The translations under genes were made by a program, and so were the position numbers. This document shows, one piece after another, positions 11,560 to 22,844 of a DNA stretch of 64,000 bases. The DNA is from Micrasema longulum (lineage: Eukaryota; Arthropoda; Insecta; Trichoptera; Brachycentridae). A model generated the notes under the pieces. The model did no database searches and was not told the DNA's origin. It saw only the letters and a list, made by a program, of their open reading frames with translations. How positions within the stretch are numbered: the first letter of the stretch is position 1; each line of letters starts with the position of its first letter. The stretch covers positions 62,001 through 126,000 of the forward strand of contig JAGVSM010004517.1 of the NCBI GenBank assembly GCA_022494885.1, written 5' to 3'.

Positions 11560-11800
11560 TATGCGTCAGCAAATAAACTGTTGTTTACTTAGGAGCTTCT
11601 GATGTGAGCATCGATGAACATCTGACGGCGATGATGCCCAGATAGGAAGTAGGAAGGAATAGACCTGTGGAACTTGACTACCTGTACAATCTCTCACGGT
11701 TCGAGATGCTATCCGGGACGCAGGAAGGTGCGGGCGGTTCACGCGCGGGACGCTGAAATATCCGAAGTTCGCACGGAACAAGTCGCGAACAAGAACGGGA
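11560..11800. other. GC-richer block, unassigned
   Basis: Base composition is clearly more balanced than its surroundings. A 71-codon minus-strand frame (11566-11781) crosses it, ending in a basic segment, but I recognise no domain. It may be a worn transposon 3' end or a host exon or regulatory element. Confidence 0.3.
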
Positions 11801-12557
11801 CACTCGAGCTAAGTTACGCATTCAAAACTTAAGCGAAAAAACAAATAATAATGATTTTTAAAACTGTAGTGATTAGTCCCAGCTATTACGTATTTATTTT
11901 TTGGTCCCAGGTTGTAATGAAGAATATCATTATCATTATAAACACGTTCGAGAACACGAATTGATCATAGAATTCATTCATATGAAAACACATTAAAGCG
12001 TTATTTTTTTTTCAAGTTGATGGTTTGAAGATATATTATTTGATTAACACACTAAAACACTTTCCTTACAGACTCTTTTTTTATAGGGACACAATCAGAT
12101 GCGATTCTTTAGTATGTGCATAAGTGTAGTGCACCGCCAATCAAAGTTATGTACAAATAAATTAGTAATTGATAGTAAATACATGTTATACAAAGAAACA
12201 AGGATTTATTGCAACATTAAATTCAACAGTAACGCCAAAAGATCCAACGCGATTGACTCTAGCGGAAAAATTTCTCCTCTTGTTTACGCATGCTCAATCG
12301 TCGCCATGCGTATTCTGTTTTTCACAAACTTTAACCCTGAATTTGTATGAAAAATACCATAGCTGCCAAAACCGTGATTTGAGCGAGATAGATTACGTTT
12401 CATACTGGTGAATCATGTGTTAGAGGGAGATGAATATAATATACGCACTCCGGATTTTGCTGATTTGAAGTATAAAGGTCGTTTGTTATTATCGACATAA
12501 TATTGGTAGGAATTTAGTTAATTTGGTTACTTACAATGTTATTTATAAAGACCACAA

Positions 12558-12694
12558 CAATTTGACATACCTAATGGAGAAACCGGACCAAAAATACTAA
12601 AATCGGAAGTGATAAATGCGATTAACCAAATGAAAAATGGTAAAGCACCTGGACCCGATGAAGTATTTGCAGAGTTAATTAAGCTTGTATATAG
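12558..12694 (+). pseudogene. RTE-like LINE, RT N-terminal fragment
   Basis: Translates as DIPNGETGPKILKSEVINAI followed by NQMKNGKAPGPDEVFAELIKL. 'KNGKAPGPDxVxAELIK' is the signature of reverse transcriptase block 1 in RTE-like and related non-LTR retrotransposons. The frame is open and is interrupted at 12695 by family R copy 2. The ORF appears to resume at about 13272, and the C-terminus of a similar element lies at 13825, so these are probably pieces of one LINE. Confidence 0.8.
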
Positions 12695-13265
12695 TTGGAT
12701 AATTTATATAGCGCCATTTTTGTGAAAATCACCTCAAGGGCGCTGTACAATTAATAAATATCCCAGTACGTCTTGCAGCTACAGAGCGCATGGACGGTTG
12801 GGATTCTAGTTCTTCGTTTTCAATTAAGATCAATAAAAAATTATAACAGATAGGAGCTAAATTACAGGACGTCTTGCAGCTACAGAGCGCATAGACAGTT
12901 AGAAATTTAGCCCCCATTTACAAATTTTAAAAATTGACAAATAAATTTAGTGTATTAATGATACTAAAAAAAAAAAATAATAATATGAATAATAAAAAGG
13001 AGTAAGATTACAACACGTCTTGCAGCTACTAAGCGCATAGACGATTGGAATTCTAGACCCCATTTATAAAATTTAGATATTTTTAAGTTGGTATATGAAA
13101 GCTAGATAACCAATCATCGTGCAGCTACAAAGCGCATGAACGAGTGGAATTCTAGCAAAGTTAGAATGATATCAATAAATTTATAAAAAAAGAGCATAGT
13201 AGTAAGTTTGTCAAGTGTTCATGCCAAGAACTAAGCAATAAAAAACTAAATAAATAAAGCAACAA
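12695..13265 (+). repeat. Family R, copy 2: hairpin head plus 4 motif units
   Basis: Starts 'ttggataatttatatagcgc'. A 9-bp stem pairs TATAGCGCC (12707-12715) with GGCGCTGTA (12739-12747, one T-G wobble). Motif units lie at 12770, 12871, 13017 and 13117, each built on 'gtcttgcagctacagagcgc' then 'atggacggttgggattctag'. Within a unit GTC can pair with GAC, and TGC with GCA, to make a small hairpin. It splits an RT reading frame, so it arrived after the LINE. Confidence 0.85.
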
Positions 13266-13271
13266 ATAACA

Positions 13272-13330
13272 ATGATATCGATATATTTGATAAGTTATTT
13301 AATCAAGTATATGCTACCGGAGTAATAAAA
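13272..13330 (+). pseudogene. RTE-like LINE, RT fragment resumed
   Basis: Translates as DIDIFDKLFNQVYATGVI. The pattern 'lFN.vY.tG.iP' is what follows 'AELIKL' in RTE-type reverse transcriptases, so this is the continuation of 12558-12694 on the far side of family R. It is cut at about 13330 by a SINE tail. Confidence 0.65.
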
Positions 13331-13412
13331 ATCATCAAGATACTATGCAATTGGAATACCAATGCAGTACCTTATGGATGCGGTCAGGGAAACGGTATTG
13401 ACGATTTATTTT
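13331..13412 (+). repeat. SINE 3' body inserted in the LINE remnant
   Basis: 'atcatcaagatactatgcaa', 'accaatgcagtaccttatg' and a 'gcggtcagggaaacggtatt' end match the common SINE body. The tRNA-like head is missing. Confidence 0.7.
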
Positions 13413-13539
13413 TATTAAAAAAAAAGTTATTTTGTGGTACTGATAATGTGTTAAAAATAATAATAATAATCGTAACACTTAACTTAATACTGGCAAAAAC
13501 ATCCATAATAATTGGAGACAATAATCCTTTTGGTAGAGA

Positions 13540-13745
13540 ACTCCTTACTAGTGAGTTGGATAAGTTCTGCAGGACTGTACCCGATAGTTCCACATTCTCT
13601 TTGGACCGCGCCCGCGGCCGCCGCACTATCGGCATGCGGCAGTCCGAGAGAAAGGCATTTGAACTATGAACCGAAACGTACGGGCAAAGTAGCTTCGGCC
13701 GGGCCCTTGCGTGCTAGCGTATCTTCCTACTAAACAACCGCCCAA
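13540..13745. other. GC-rich island, unassigned
   Basis: Contains 'ccgcgcccgcggccgccgca' and 'cggccgggcccttgcg', far richer in G+C and CpG than anything nearby. Two overlapping 73-codon frames cross it, but neither looks conserved. It lies between two pieces of the RTE-like LINE and could be an insertion, an internal LINE segment, or a host promoter-like island. Confidence 0.4.
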
Positions 13746-13824
13746 CTGAGCTGTGGTTCACCAATATGTTCATGGATTATCTGCATAGTAGATTTATTTT
13801 ATTTTTCTTTATATTGAAAGGAGG

Positions 13825-14424
13825 GTTAGTGCCGGTAACAGAGTGAATGGTGCCTTAAAGTCTGTCGTAGCAAATAAGTGTCTATCGCAAAGGGCTAAAT
13901 TAGCAGTTCATAATGGAGTTCTGGTACCAATCCTAATGTATGGAAGCGAAGCATGGAGTTGGAAAAAAAGGGACGAAAGTGGACTGAATGCTGTTGAAAT
14001 GCGATCCCTCAGGCGAATGTGCGGAAAAACAATGTATGATAGGTGCCCTAATGTCGAAATTAGAGCAGAATGCAAGGCTGAGTTAAGCATTATCGACAAA
14101 ATTAAGAAAGGTCTTTTGCGATGGTTCGGTCATGTGGAGCGAATGAATGATGAAAGAACGGCTAAAAAGATTTATGATGCGAATGTGTCTGGTTGTAGAA
14201 GTCGAGGAAGGCCGAGAAAGACATGGCATGATCAAGTACAACAAATTCTTGAAAGTGGTCATGTGAAAAGTCGGAATAATCGACGTGCGTGCATGAGAAG
14301 ATGTATGAATGTGAAGGAAGCAAAGGAAGTGTGCCAGGACAGAGTGGTGTGGCGTTCTATCCTCTCTGCCTACCCCTCCGGGGAAATGGCGTGATGGTTA
14401 GTAAGTTAGTTAGTTAGTTAGTTT
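13825..14424 (+). pseudogene. RTE-like LINE, C-terminal 190 codons and (TTAG)n tail
   Basis: Reads VSAGNRVNGALKSVVANK, then VLVPILMYGSEAW, MRSLRRMCGKTMYD, LLRWFGHVERMNDER, RSRGRPRKTWHDQ and finally RSILSAYPSGEMA-stop at 14392-14394. The ordered motifs 'YGSEaW', 'RWfGHVeRM' and 'GRPrKtW' define the region after RT in RTE-like and related non-LTR retrotransposons. The frame is open throughout, but the true ORF start lies far upstream, so GTG at 13843 is not a real start. The 3' end is a tetranucleotide tail of TTAG repeats (14395-14424). A near-identical 5'-truncated copy is at 29978. Confidence 0.9.
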
Positions 14425-14695
14425 ATATTTTCTTCCTCATAATTAATAAATTTGCACCAATTAACTTTAAAACAACATTTACATTAATTCATTGATTCTT
14501 AAATCCACGAATTTCGAGTATCTAGTGCCGTTTAAATCAAGATGTGAAAGCGTTTATGTTAGTTATCCGAAGCTCTATCTTACTGCATTTCTCTTGGGTA
14601 TGCTAAGTACCAACAGTGTGCAACTTGAAGGGGATGTTATCTAAAACATTTAAGTTTGTACGTGAAAATTCTTGATGTTCATTGTGATTTATTTT

Positions 14696-15202
14696 AGAAA
14701 TAAAAGACGAGTGATACTTTAATTCGTAAACTTGACAAACTGGAAATTCTCGAAATTAATGAATTAAAAAATACCCCGACGTAGAATTACTTAATGAACA
14801 GATAACACACGTGCATTCTCCATTACTATACCCATTGTAATATATTTTTACCAATGACTTTTTACCCTTTGTTTTTCAGAAATCATAATTGACAAAAATC
14901 ACACTCACGAAGGATGGGACACTAAAAATAAAAATAATACACTTAAACTCATTAAAATAGCATTATATCAACTCATTAGTTAACCCGAAATTTTTTGGTT
15001 GATGATCCTTAAGATAAGAAAAAAATTTTTTTTTAAATTTTCTTTCATATAATTTTGAATTCTTGAACCGTGACTTTGTTTTGTAAAAATACATTGAACT
15101 CCTTAATAAAGATATCAGTCTCGAAGATGTCGCGCAAGCGATGAAACCGGTCACTGGATATTCCGAATTTGTGGATTAAAGTATCACTCGTCTTTTATTT
15201 CT
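14696..15202 (+). mobile_element. Inverted-repeat element with hammerhead-like core
   Basis: The two ends are perfect 26-bp inverted repeats (14696-14721 and 15177-15202), built around 'ataaaagacgagtgatac'. On the plus strand 15121-15150 has the order TCGAAGA, T, GTCGC-GCAA-GCGAT, GAAA, CCGGT. That is a hammerhead-ribozyme-like arrangement in which the first two core bases differ from the consensus CUGANGA. Related arrangements occur at 24882, 25074 and 39252. Penelope-like retroelements are known to carry such motifs in their terminal repeats; assignment here is inference. No reverse transcriptase or endonuclease is inside. Confidence 0.6.
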
Positions 15203-15204
15203 AT

Positions 15205-16715
15205 AATAAATTGAAGGGGATGGGTTCACACAGACATATTTTTTCTGGCAAATAAGAGGTTTTATCGGGAACTGGGCCATTTTGGAAAGTATCCATTTCT
15301 TCAATTGCACATTACCTATCTGGATAATTGTTGTCTCAAGGAAGAAAAGGCAATCACTCTTACGCTTCAGGTACCATCCCAAGAACAATGAACAAAAGAA
15401 CCAACTTTGAAATAAATATTTCACGTCTAGCATGAACTGTATTTTTATCCACCTGGATACGTAAATTATTTTACTTTAGTGTAAATAATAAACTGTATAA
15501 TACAACAGAACGAATTGATTAATAATCGGTTATTTATCTGTCTTATCAAAAACAAAATGTATGTACAACGATTGAAGTTATCTTTCCTTATAATCCTTTC
15601 ATTTATTTTTTGTTCTAGAATGCTGTTCCTTATAAAATAGTACCTACACATTGATTATAATAAAACACTTCCGCCATTACAATAAACTTATTATGTAAAT
15701 TCAAAAATGGAAAACTAATTTACCCGTTTCCTGTTTCGCCCTTTATCTAAACAATTCGAAATAGGAACTTAACACTCGTCTATTAAAAATAAGGGTCCAC
15801 TTTTAGGGCAGCTGCCACCAAACAAAAAAAACATAGGAAGTAAAACTCGACATGTACGCAAAAGGAAAAAAAAAGATAATAAACAAATATTAACAAGCAT
15901 ACTACGAAAACACTCCTTTTGTAAATTTGTCACACACTTCTATTAATATCGTAGGTGTTATCGCATTCAAGAAATGCAACGTCTAAATAATAATGCTCAC
16001 CCGTCACCACAAGTAAAAAGGGATATATTATTTAAACTCTTTACATAACTCCTTGTTTTAAATACAAATATTTTTTTGTAAAATATTTTAAAATACACGT
16101 ATAGCTGAACGCTTTTATTATTCTCTAGTCCCTTCTGTTAAGAAAACAGGGTTGTTTTTTTACGTCTTTGTACCCTTTCTTTTGAATTATATTATTTATT
16201 CTATTATGCGTCAGATGTCACGGTCTTATGCCTTTAAAAAATGAATAAATTTGTTTGAATGTTTATTTGAAGACAGTGGTCATCTGGCGTTTCGAAGGAA
16301 AAGGTATGAACTTGAAGTAAATTAAAATAAATACATTGCATTATAAAATATTATGTTTTCTGAAACATCATCAAGTATGTAATTAAAAATATCAAACAAG
16401 TATACATACATATATATAAATTTAAATAAAGCTGGTCACGAGGCCAACTCAAATAAATTTTAATTAGAGCTAAAGAAAGTTCATTTACATAAAATATTTT
16501 TATATAAATTTGATACTCGGTGTTGTGAAAATAGTAGCTATTAATTAAAAATGTATATTAAATCTGTATTATGCGAAAACAATAAAAAAAAAACAAAAAT
16601 GATACTAAGTATTTTAGTAGCAATTAGAAAAAGAATCGACTAGTGTTGATTAAATAATTATATTTGTTATTAAATGCACACATTTTTAAAAGGTTTATTA
16701 GGTATTATTGAAATT
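15205..16715. other. AT-rich stretch, nothing recognised
   Basis: An 85-codon minus-strand frame at 15176-15433 overlaps the end of the inverted-repeat element and shows no domain. No shared repeat was seen. Confidence 0.45.
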
Positions 16716-16716
16716 T

Positions 16717-17215
16717 ATTGCAACAGAGAAATAACATTTTTGTGATGGGAGTATGGAAGTCTTGGCATTTACAAGGATAATGACCTGGTTTTTAAAAATA
16801 TATACTTATTAAAAAATTACTGATATTTTTACATTGGTTTCCAGTTCATGTGAATAAAAATAAAATGAAATTATAATTAGAAAAATCCCACATATATATA
16901 GCCTGTGCGTGGGTATACTTATTTGATCTGTTTTACTTGTCAGTACGATTTTATGTATAAAATTACACAGTTATACTGATATATATGTACACACACATAT
17001 CTTGCTTATGTGGCCATTATACACACTGTATCATTATCCATTCTGCCTACATTTGAACACAAACATTTCGTCAACTTTTTACGTACAGACTATTCTTAAG
17101 TAAATGAGGTAAAACCTTTATTGATGTAAGTGAGATTCATTTTGCTGAATTGTCTCACCTACAAGACAACGCTTAAAAATATTTTTTAATTTTTATAATT
17201 CTTCTACCAGTTTTA
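16717..17215 (-). repeat. Family F1 arm plus core, split by about 210 bp
   Basis: F1 begins at 16717 ('ttgcaacagagaaataacat') and runs to about 16793, then resumes at 17008 ('tggccattatacacactgta') and continues through the core to about 17215. The 210 bases between are not F1 and look like a later insertion of unknown type. Confidence 0.65.
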
Positions 17216-17489
17216 TTTACAAACATTAGGACATATTCAAAATATTTTAGGTATTTTTTTAACTCAAATGTTTCAACATTGAGGACATTTTCTAAAAATC
17301 ATAACAAACTGTGTTAGAAACATGGCGAATCAAAAGTAGTTGAGTGGGGAAAAAACTCGGAACTGCAATCAGTAAGTAGTCTGCGACACTACGACCCGGT
17401 TACTACATATTACAATCATGTACCCACAGCGTTCAATGAAAGCATCCACTATTTATTGTACTGTATTAACTCATTAAGGCATAAGTTTT

Positions 17490-18075
17490 TTTTATGATTA
17501 ACAATGATCAACAATATTTTGAGTTTGTCCAAATTTTTGTAGACAAGGACTGGATTCAACTCCCTGAATGAAGAATATTTTAGAAAAAGTAATATAGAAT
17601 TCTAGCCATCTAAAAGACTAATGACCTGTCATTGGCTGGTTAAAGTGGCCACATTACACACTGTGTAACATTCACCACTCTGTACGTATTTGAACATCTA
17701 TATTTCTTTAATTCTTCCATCTGCTGATGTTTTTGAAGTTAAATAGCTGAAAACTTTATTAAACGGGTGAGTTCATCTGATTAAATTAAATCACCTACAT
17801 ACTATACATACAAAGCAAGGCCTCAAATTGTTATTTTTCAATTTTTATACTTCTTCATGGACCAGGTGGATTTATCAACAACAACAGATGGAAAAATTGA
17901 AATAAACAGATGAAGGAATATATATGTTCAAATACGGGCATAATGGTGAATGTTACACAGTGTGTAAAGTGGCCACTTAAACCAGTCAATAACAGGTCAT
18001 AAGCTTTGTAGGTGCCTAGAATTCTATATTACCTTATCTTAAATGTTCTTCATCTCTTTTGTTATATGTTAATAG
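17490..18075. repeat. Family F1 long foldback (two opposed arms)
   Basis: The minus-oriented arm (17490-17740, with 'gacctgtcattggctgg' and 'acactgtgtaacattcacca') is followed by the core (about 17750-17860) and a plus-oriented arm (17890-18075, with 'ggtgaatgttacacagtgtg' and 'cagtcaataacaggtcataa'). The arms can pair over well over 100 bp. This is the most complete view of the F1 plan: arm, core, inverted arm. Confidence 0.75.
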
Positions 18076-18079
18076 TAAC

Positions 18080-19045
18080 AATGATGTTTATAAATCATAT
18101 TTACAACTCTTCTTTTGCAAACATCTTTGTTCAAACGAAACATTCAAATTTTAAAATAAAAATTTTAAACCAACTAAAATCTCAAAACTAACCACCCACG
18201 GTACATTAATAAAAGTGATATGATATTATTTTTAATAAAACATCAAATTTATTCAATAATTTTAGCAATTAACAAATGAAAACAAATTGATATATTTGAG
18301 AATTGCGGACGATAAAATTTCAATTGCGAGCTCTACAGTACGCACGATAATCTATTTATGGTTTATTTCATGTTATTGAGTAAATGCGGGAATTTCATAC
18401 CAACTAATTTTTTTTTATCACCAGTCTAAAAAATAAAATAAAGCAAAAAATAACGTAAAATGAGCATAAAAACTAAATTCAAGACAATATTGTATGAGAT
18501 ATAGTAATCTTAAAAGCGGATACTTTTACCATTTGCGTATTAAACGGTCAACTAAGTATCTTCTTGTAAATTTCTAACGTATAAAATATTATTTAAGTAA
18601 AACGAGAAAGCGATATTTTATTTTTAAGACAAAACATTAAAATGATTTTTTTACTGAGCCCGTGTTTTTTGGGTTCCCCTGTATTGAAATAGGCATTTTC
18701 TATCGACAGTAAACGGTAAGTAACAATTGCTTAGCGACATGCCGCACGCCTTAACCCAAACGTCGGACATTTTTCACTTTTATTTATGACGCAATTATAC
18801 ACATTGTTCAGATGGTATCATTTAACAGGTAAAAAGGTGGAAAACAGTTTATGTGGTTACGGTGTGAGGTGTGAAATTAAGATTTTATCGTCCGAAGGTG
18901 TATCCGTGTAAGATGGGCTTTAGCTTAAAGCTCAATAGACAGGTGTAATGTTTGGGCAATGATATTACGAATGCTTTCTGTCTAAACTTAAATGACACAT
19001 TTTTAACAAAAAGCTTTCAATAAACAATTTCAAGATGTATTTTTA
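18080..19045. other. AT-rich stretch, nothing recognised
   Basis: 18640-18960 is somewhat less AT-rich than average but has no long frame or repeat partner in this window. Confidence 0.4.
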
Positions 19046-19050
19046 CGTGG

Positions 19051-19625
19051 TTCTCGTGAGTTCTAAGATCTTTCGTGTTTATATTTTAGTAATTCCTTCA
19101 TAGTTAATAAGTCAAAGTTCATATAGCGTACAAGGAAAAACTGTAACATATAAGCATAAAATTAAGAATAGTCCAGAAACCGCATACGCACATTAAACAG
19201 AAGGCGACTAAACTACTCATAAATGAGTAGGTTTACGTTTTGACCCATTAGTTTCTTTGTAGACGTCGCTCAGTACGCAACTCCTGATTTGAATTCAACT
19301 ATGCCGTGTTGTGTCCTTTTAAAGTGTAGAAATACTGCTAGGATCTTAAAGAAACAGGATGTAATCACATTTCACATTTCATGTAATTAGCAAATGAATG
19401 TGTATGTAACAAATGCATTACTTAAAAAAATAATTATTTTTCCATCTGTCAGATTGTCGAAGAAACAAAATGAACATTTCGTTAGTGTTGCCAGGGTAGT
19501 TATTTTTTTACCCAACTTTGCTCATCTAATAAGAGAAATAACGAAAATTGGACTTCGGTTTAAACAACTCTGTAGTGGACATTTGACCGACATTATCTTC
19601 AAAACATCAAATGTTATTTAACATG
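19051..19625 (+). pseudogene. Repeat with THAP-like zinc finger, copy 1
   Basis: A 345-bp block (19051-19396) is repeated at 44454-44797. Near its end, ATG at 19301 opens MPCCVLLKCRNTARILKK then QDVITFH before a stop at 19388. MP-x-C...C-x-N...FH is the start of a THAP (C2CH) finger as in P-element-type transposases and THAP proteins. A second frame, 19394-19621, has an FP early and LCSGHLTDIIF near its end, matching the C-x2-H end of the domain. The two halves are probably separated by an intron or frameshift. The usual central tryptophan is not visible. The whole is a decayed relic. Confidence 0.5.
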
Positions 19626-20014
19626 ATATAAACACATCCGTTTCATGTCAAATAAAATTTGTTTTATATTTTAAGTTTAAAGTTCACTATTTAAATTACT
19701 CTTATAAAATGACCCATTACTAATCTACTCTGTTGTTTCAATCAATATTTCCGCGTGCTCAATAAAATTTTAGAAAAATTAACAGATTGCTTTTTTTTAC
19801 CTTACATTTGTGTTATAATTATATTTTTTCCCATCGTGCAACATTACGCAGCGGCATCACGAATGCTCGCGACGAAAGTGGGGCGAGGGATTATTGGACA
19901 GAGTCCGATGTATTCAAATATGGTTCTACGCTCCTTTTGGACTATTCTTAATTCTGTGGTAAACTCACAGAGAAAGAGGCAATGAAATCCGTATAATAAT
20001 TATAATAATAATGT

Positions 20015-20510
20015 TTGGATAATTTATATGGCGCCATTTTTGCGAAAATCACCTCAAGGGCGCTGTAAAATAAATAAATATCCCAACACGTCTTGCAGCT
20101 ACAGAGCGCATGGACGGTTGGGATTCTAGTTCCTCGTCTCCAATTATGATATATATAAGCTAGATAACAGAACGTCTTGCAGCTACAGAGCGCATGGACA
20201 GTAAGAAATCTAGCCCCTATTTACATTTTTATTTTTAAAATTTTTATTTAACAATGAATTTTAGAGTTTAAGTGATATTTTAAAAACGAAATAAAAAGCT
20301 AATTTAGAAAATTGGAAGTTAGATGACAACAAGTCTTGCAGCTACTGAGCGCATGGGCGGTTGAAATTCTGGACCCCATTTATTAAATTAAGATATTTGA
20401 TAGTTGATAACATTTACATATGATAAAAGTAATATGATAGTTAACATCACAAAAAGTCTTGCAGCTTCAAAACGCATCGACAAATGGAATTTCAACAACA
20501 TAAGAATGAT
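20015..20510 (+). repeat. Family R, copy 3: hairpin head plus 4 motif units
   Basis: Begins 'ttggataatttatatggcgc' with the same head hairpin as copy 2. Motif units start at 20090, 20174, 20333 and 20456, and decay from first to last. Homology may continue in a looser A-rich tail to about 20690, where 'gatgatattgacattttta' resembles the RT sequence that follows copy 2. Confidence 0.8.
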
Positions 20511-20740
20511 TTAGAAAAGTTAATAATAAAAAATAATTTTTAAAAAACGCAATAATAATACATTGACCAAAGAACTAGTAAGTATGGCAATTAAGTGAAC
20601 ATGTAACAGCACAAAAAGTAAAATATAAAAAACTAAACTAAATTGAACCAAAATCGGTTGATGATATTGACATTTTTAATAGTACATAATTAAATTTTAG
20701 ACAGAAATTTTTTTTTAGTATGCACAAAAAAAATTGTGCA

Positions 20741-20835
20741 ACTACTACTAGAGTGAAGGTGTGCTAATTTAAAAATGGGTCCGTATTGAAACCTGCAGAT
20801 ATAGAAAAGCCGGTAAGCGGTTATATACAATTCTT
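20741..20835 (+). repeat. Worn end of the hammerhead-like foldback family
   Basis: 'gaaacctgcagatatagaaa' followed by 'agccggtaagcggttatata' matches the end of the elements at 25101-25140 and 62351-62390. The catalytic-core-like bases are lost. Confidence 0.5.
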
Positions 20836-20839
20836 TACT

Positions 20840-21670
20840 AAACTTTAATAAATATGGACTTTATTTTGGGAGATGAAATAAAAATAATTATCTCGATATG
20901 CCTTTTCTTTTATTTCTCTTTTTATAGAAAAAGAAAATATAATTTAGAATATTAAAAACAAAGATTGTAATCGATGCGAAAGTACACTAACGTATACTTG
21001 ACACTTCAGAATGTGCCAATGGGTCAGTGGAGTGGCTACATCCACAGTAATAATAAAAAATGTAATAGGTCATAAATTTGAATTTTTTTTACAATTGTTT
21101 TTTAATTTTGTTGGGTATTTGAAAAAAAAAAAATAATCACAAAAGAAAGTAAACGTATTAGGGAAATTATCATGCGTTCTTATGTATCAACTCTCGCTGC
21201 CTTCACCTACCATGAAATCACTTCTCTACAATACCGCAGAGGGTGTGCGGACCGACTACTGCTTCACAAAATTATGACAGGATTAGTTGACTGTGCAGAA
21301 TTACTTCGTTATGTTTAAGACAGGATTTGTAGACGGTACTTCCTGTTTCATGTTCCAATAAGTAAAACATCGTATGTTAAAAATGCCGGTTTCCGTAGGA
21401 CTTTTTTTGCGTGTAATTACAAATTTAAAGACATGGACTACAAAAATATTACTCTGTCAGAATTAAAATTAATAAATTATGTTATATATGTTCATCTTCC
21501 TTCCCCTCTAAGTTAATAACTTATTTAAAAAAATACATATCTTCTTTTATTATTAAAAAAAAATATTGAAAAAACATTTTTATATATATAAACTATACAC
21601 GTATGTATTATATTTTCTTAAGTAACTTTGTACAATTTGTGGAAACTTGTTACTGGCTCTGAGTTTATAC
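20840..21670. other. AT-rich stretch, nothing recognised
   Basis: No gene or shared repeat seen. Confidence 0.45.
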
Positions 21671-21672
21671 AA

Positions 21673-21800
21673 TATCATCATTTCCTTCCCGCACCTAAAT
21701 GGTGCATAGGGCACTGCATTGGTACACCAATTGTAGCGTATCTAGATATTTTTTGTCACATGAAGGCAAGAAGATCAGTCTAACGCTTATAAAATATATC
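21673..21800 (-). repeat. SINE 3' body, 5'-truncated
   Basis: Minus strand reads the SINE body, with 'ccaatgcagtgccctatgca' then 'ccatttaggtgcgggaagg' and an 'aatgatgat' end. Confidence 0.75.
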
Positions 21801-22840
21801 TGTTGTTTACTATAAATACGTATGTAGAACTGTTGGTTTCCCAAATAAAATAAAATAAATGCAAAATTTTATATGTCAAATAAAATCTCTGTGATCGGAT
21901 GCGGAATCTAGTGAACATAAACCTAAAAAAAATATATTTTATTCGGTCTAAAAGCTCATCAACAGTAATGTATTTTTTCTTGGTGAAGTCTGCAATTAAC
22001 TTTGGGATGGGTCACGATGGCAATGGTTAGCAGTGTGTGATATGGAAATTTATTTTAAGTAATACGTATTTTTCAATGGATCAACTTGATTTAGGAAAGT
22101 AATGTGAAGAAAACACAATTAAAACCCTTGTAAAAACACAAAATACATTATTAAAACTTTCTCTGCCTAACAATGGAAAACGGTTATCAGCGATGTTATA
22201 AAATTAAGCATACTTAATAGGCATTAAGTATTTATCTGATTAAGAGATAGAGGGTGACAAAACGGTGAATTTATTATAGCATTGTTATTTATTATTCGTT
22301 AAAAAGCAATTTATATTCAATGTAATTAATTAGAAAGATAAGCGTGCAATACGAAATATATTTTTTACTGAAAAAATAGGCAATAGAACATAAAATATAT
22401 GTTTCTAACAGTAGTAAATACTATACTAGGCTAAAGTGAATAAGTGAATAATCCAGACCAAGAATTATTTTCTTTAATTTTTTAATCTACTGAGTTTTTC
22501 TTCTAGGACTGTAGGTGGAACTGTATTCTTATTAAAATAAGTGAATTACGGATTGAGTTTTTGATTTTTAATCAGTTTATTTTTTAAACATAAACAATTA
22601 AAAATATTCATTAACTTTTAAGTGGCTGTGATGTCACACTGGTCTACTTACGACAAAAGACTTGACATATCTTTCTTTATTTTTTTAAATGATGAAGTTG
22701 GATTTTTGTAATCTTTAAATTTACATTTTCACACCTGATTTGAAATGTAAAATTTGTATATCTATGCTTGATTTTAATAAAATATATATTTGAATAATGA
22801 ATGTGACATTCAGCAATAAACCTGAAAAGGGAGCACAAAC
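21801..22840. other. AT-rich stretch, nothing recognised
   Basis: No gene or shared repeat seen. Confidence 0.45.
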
Positions 22841-22844
22841 CTAA

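Noticed and set aside
13448..13733. Two overlapping 73-codon ORFs in the GC-rich island
   Set aside because: They overlap in different frames over the same bases and neither shows motifs, as expected when stop codons are rare in G+C-rich sequence.
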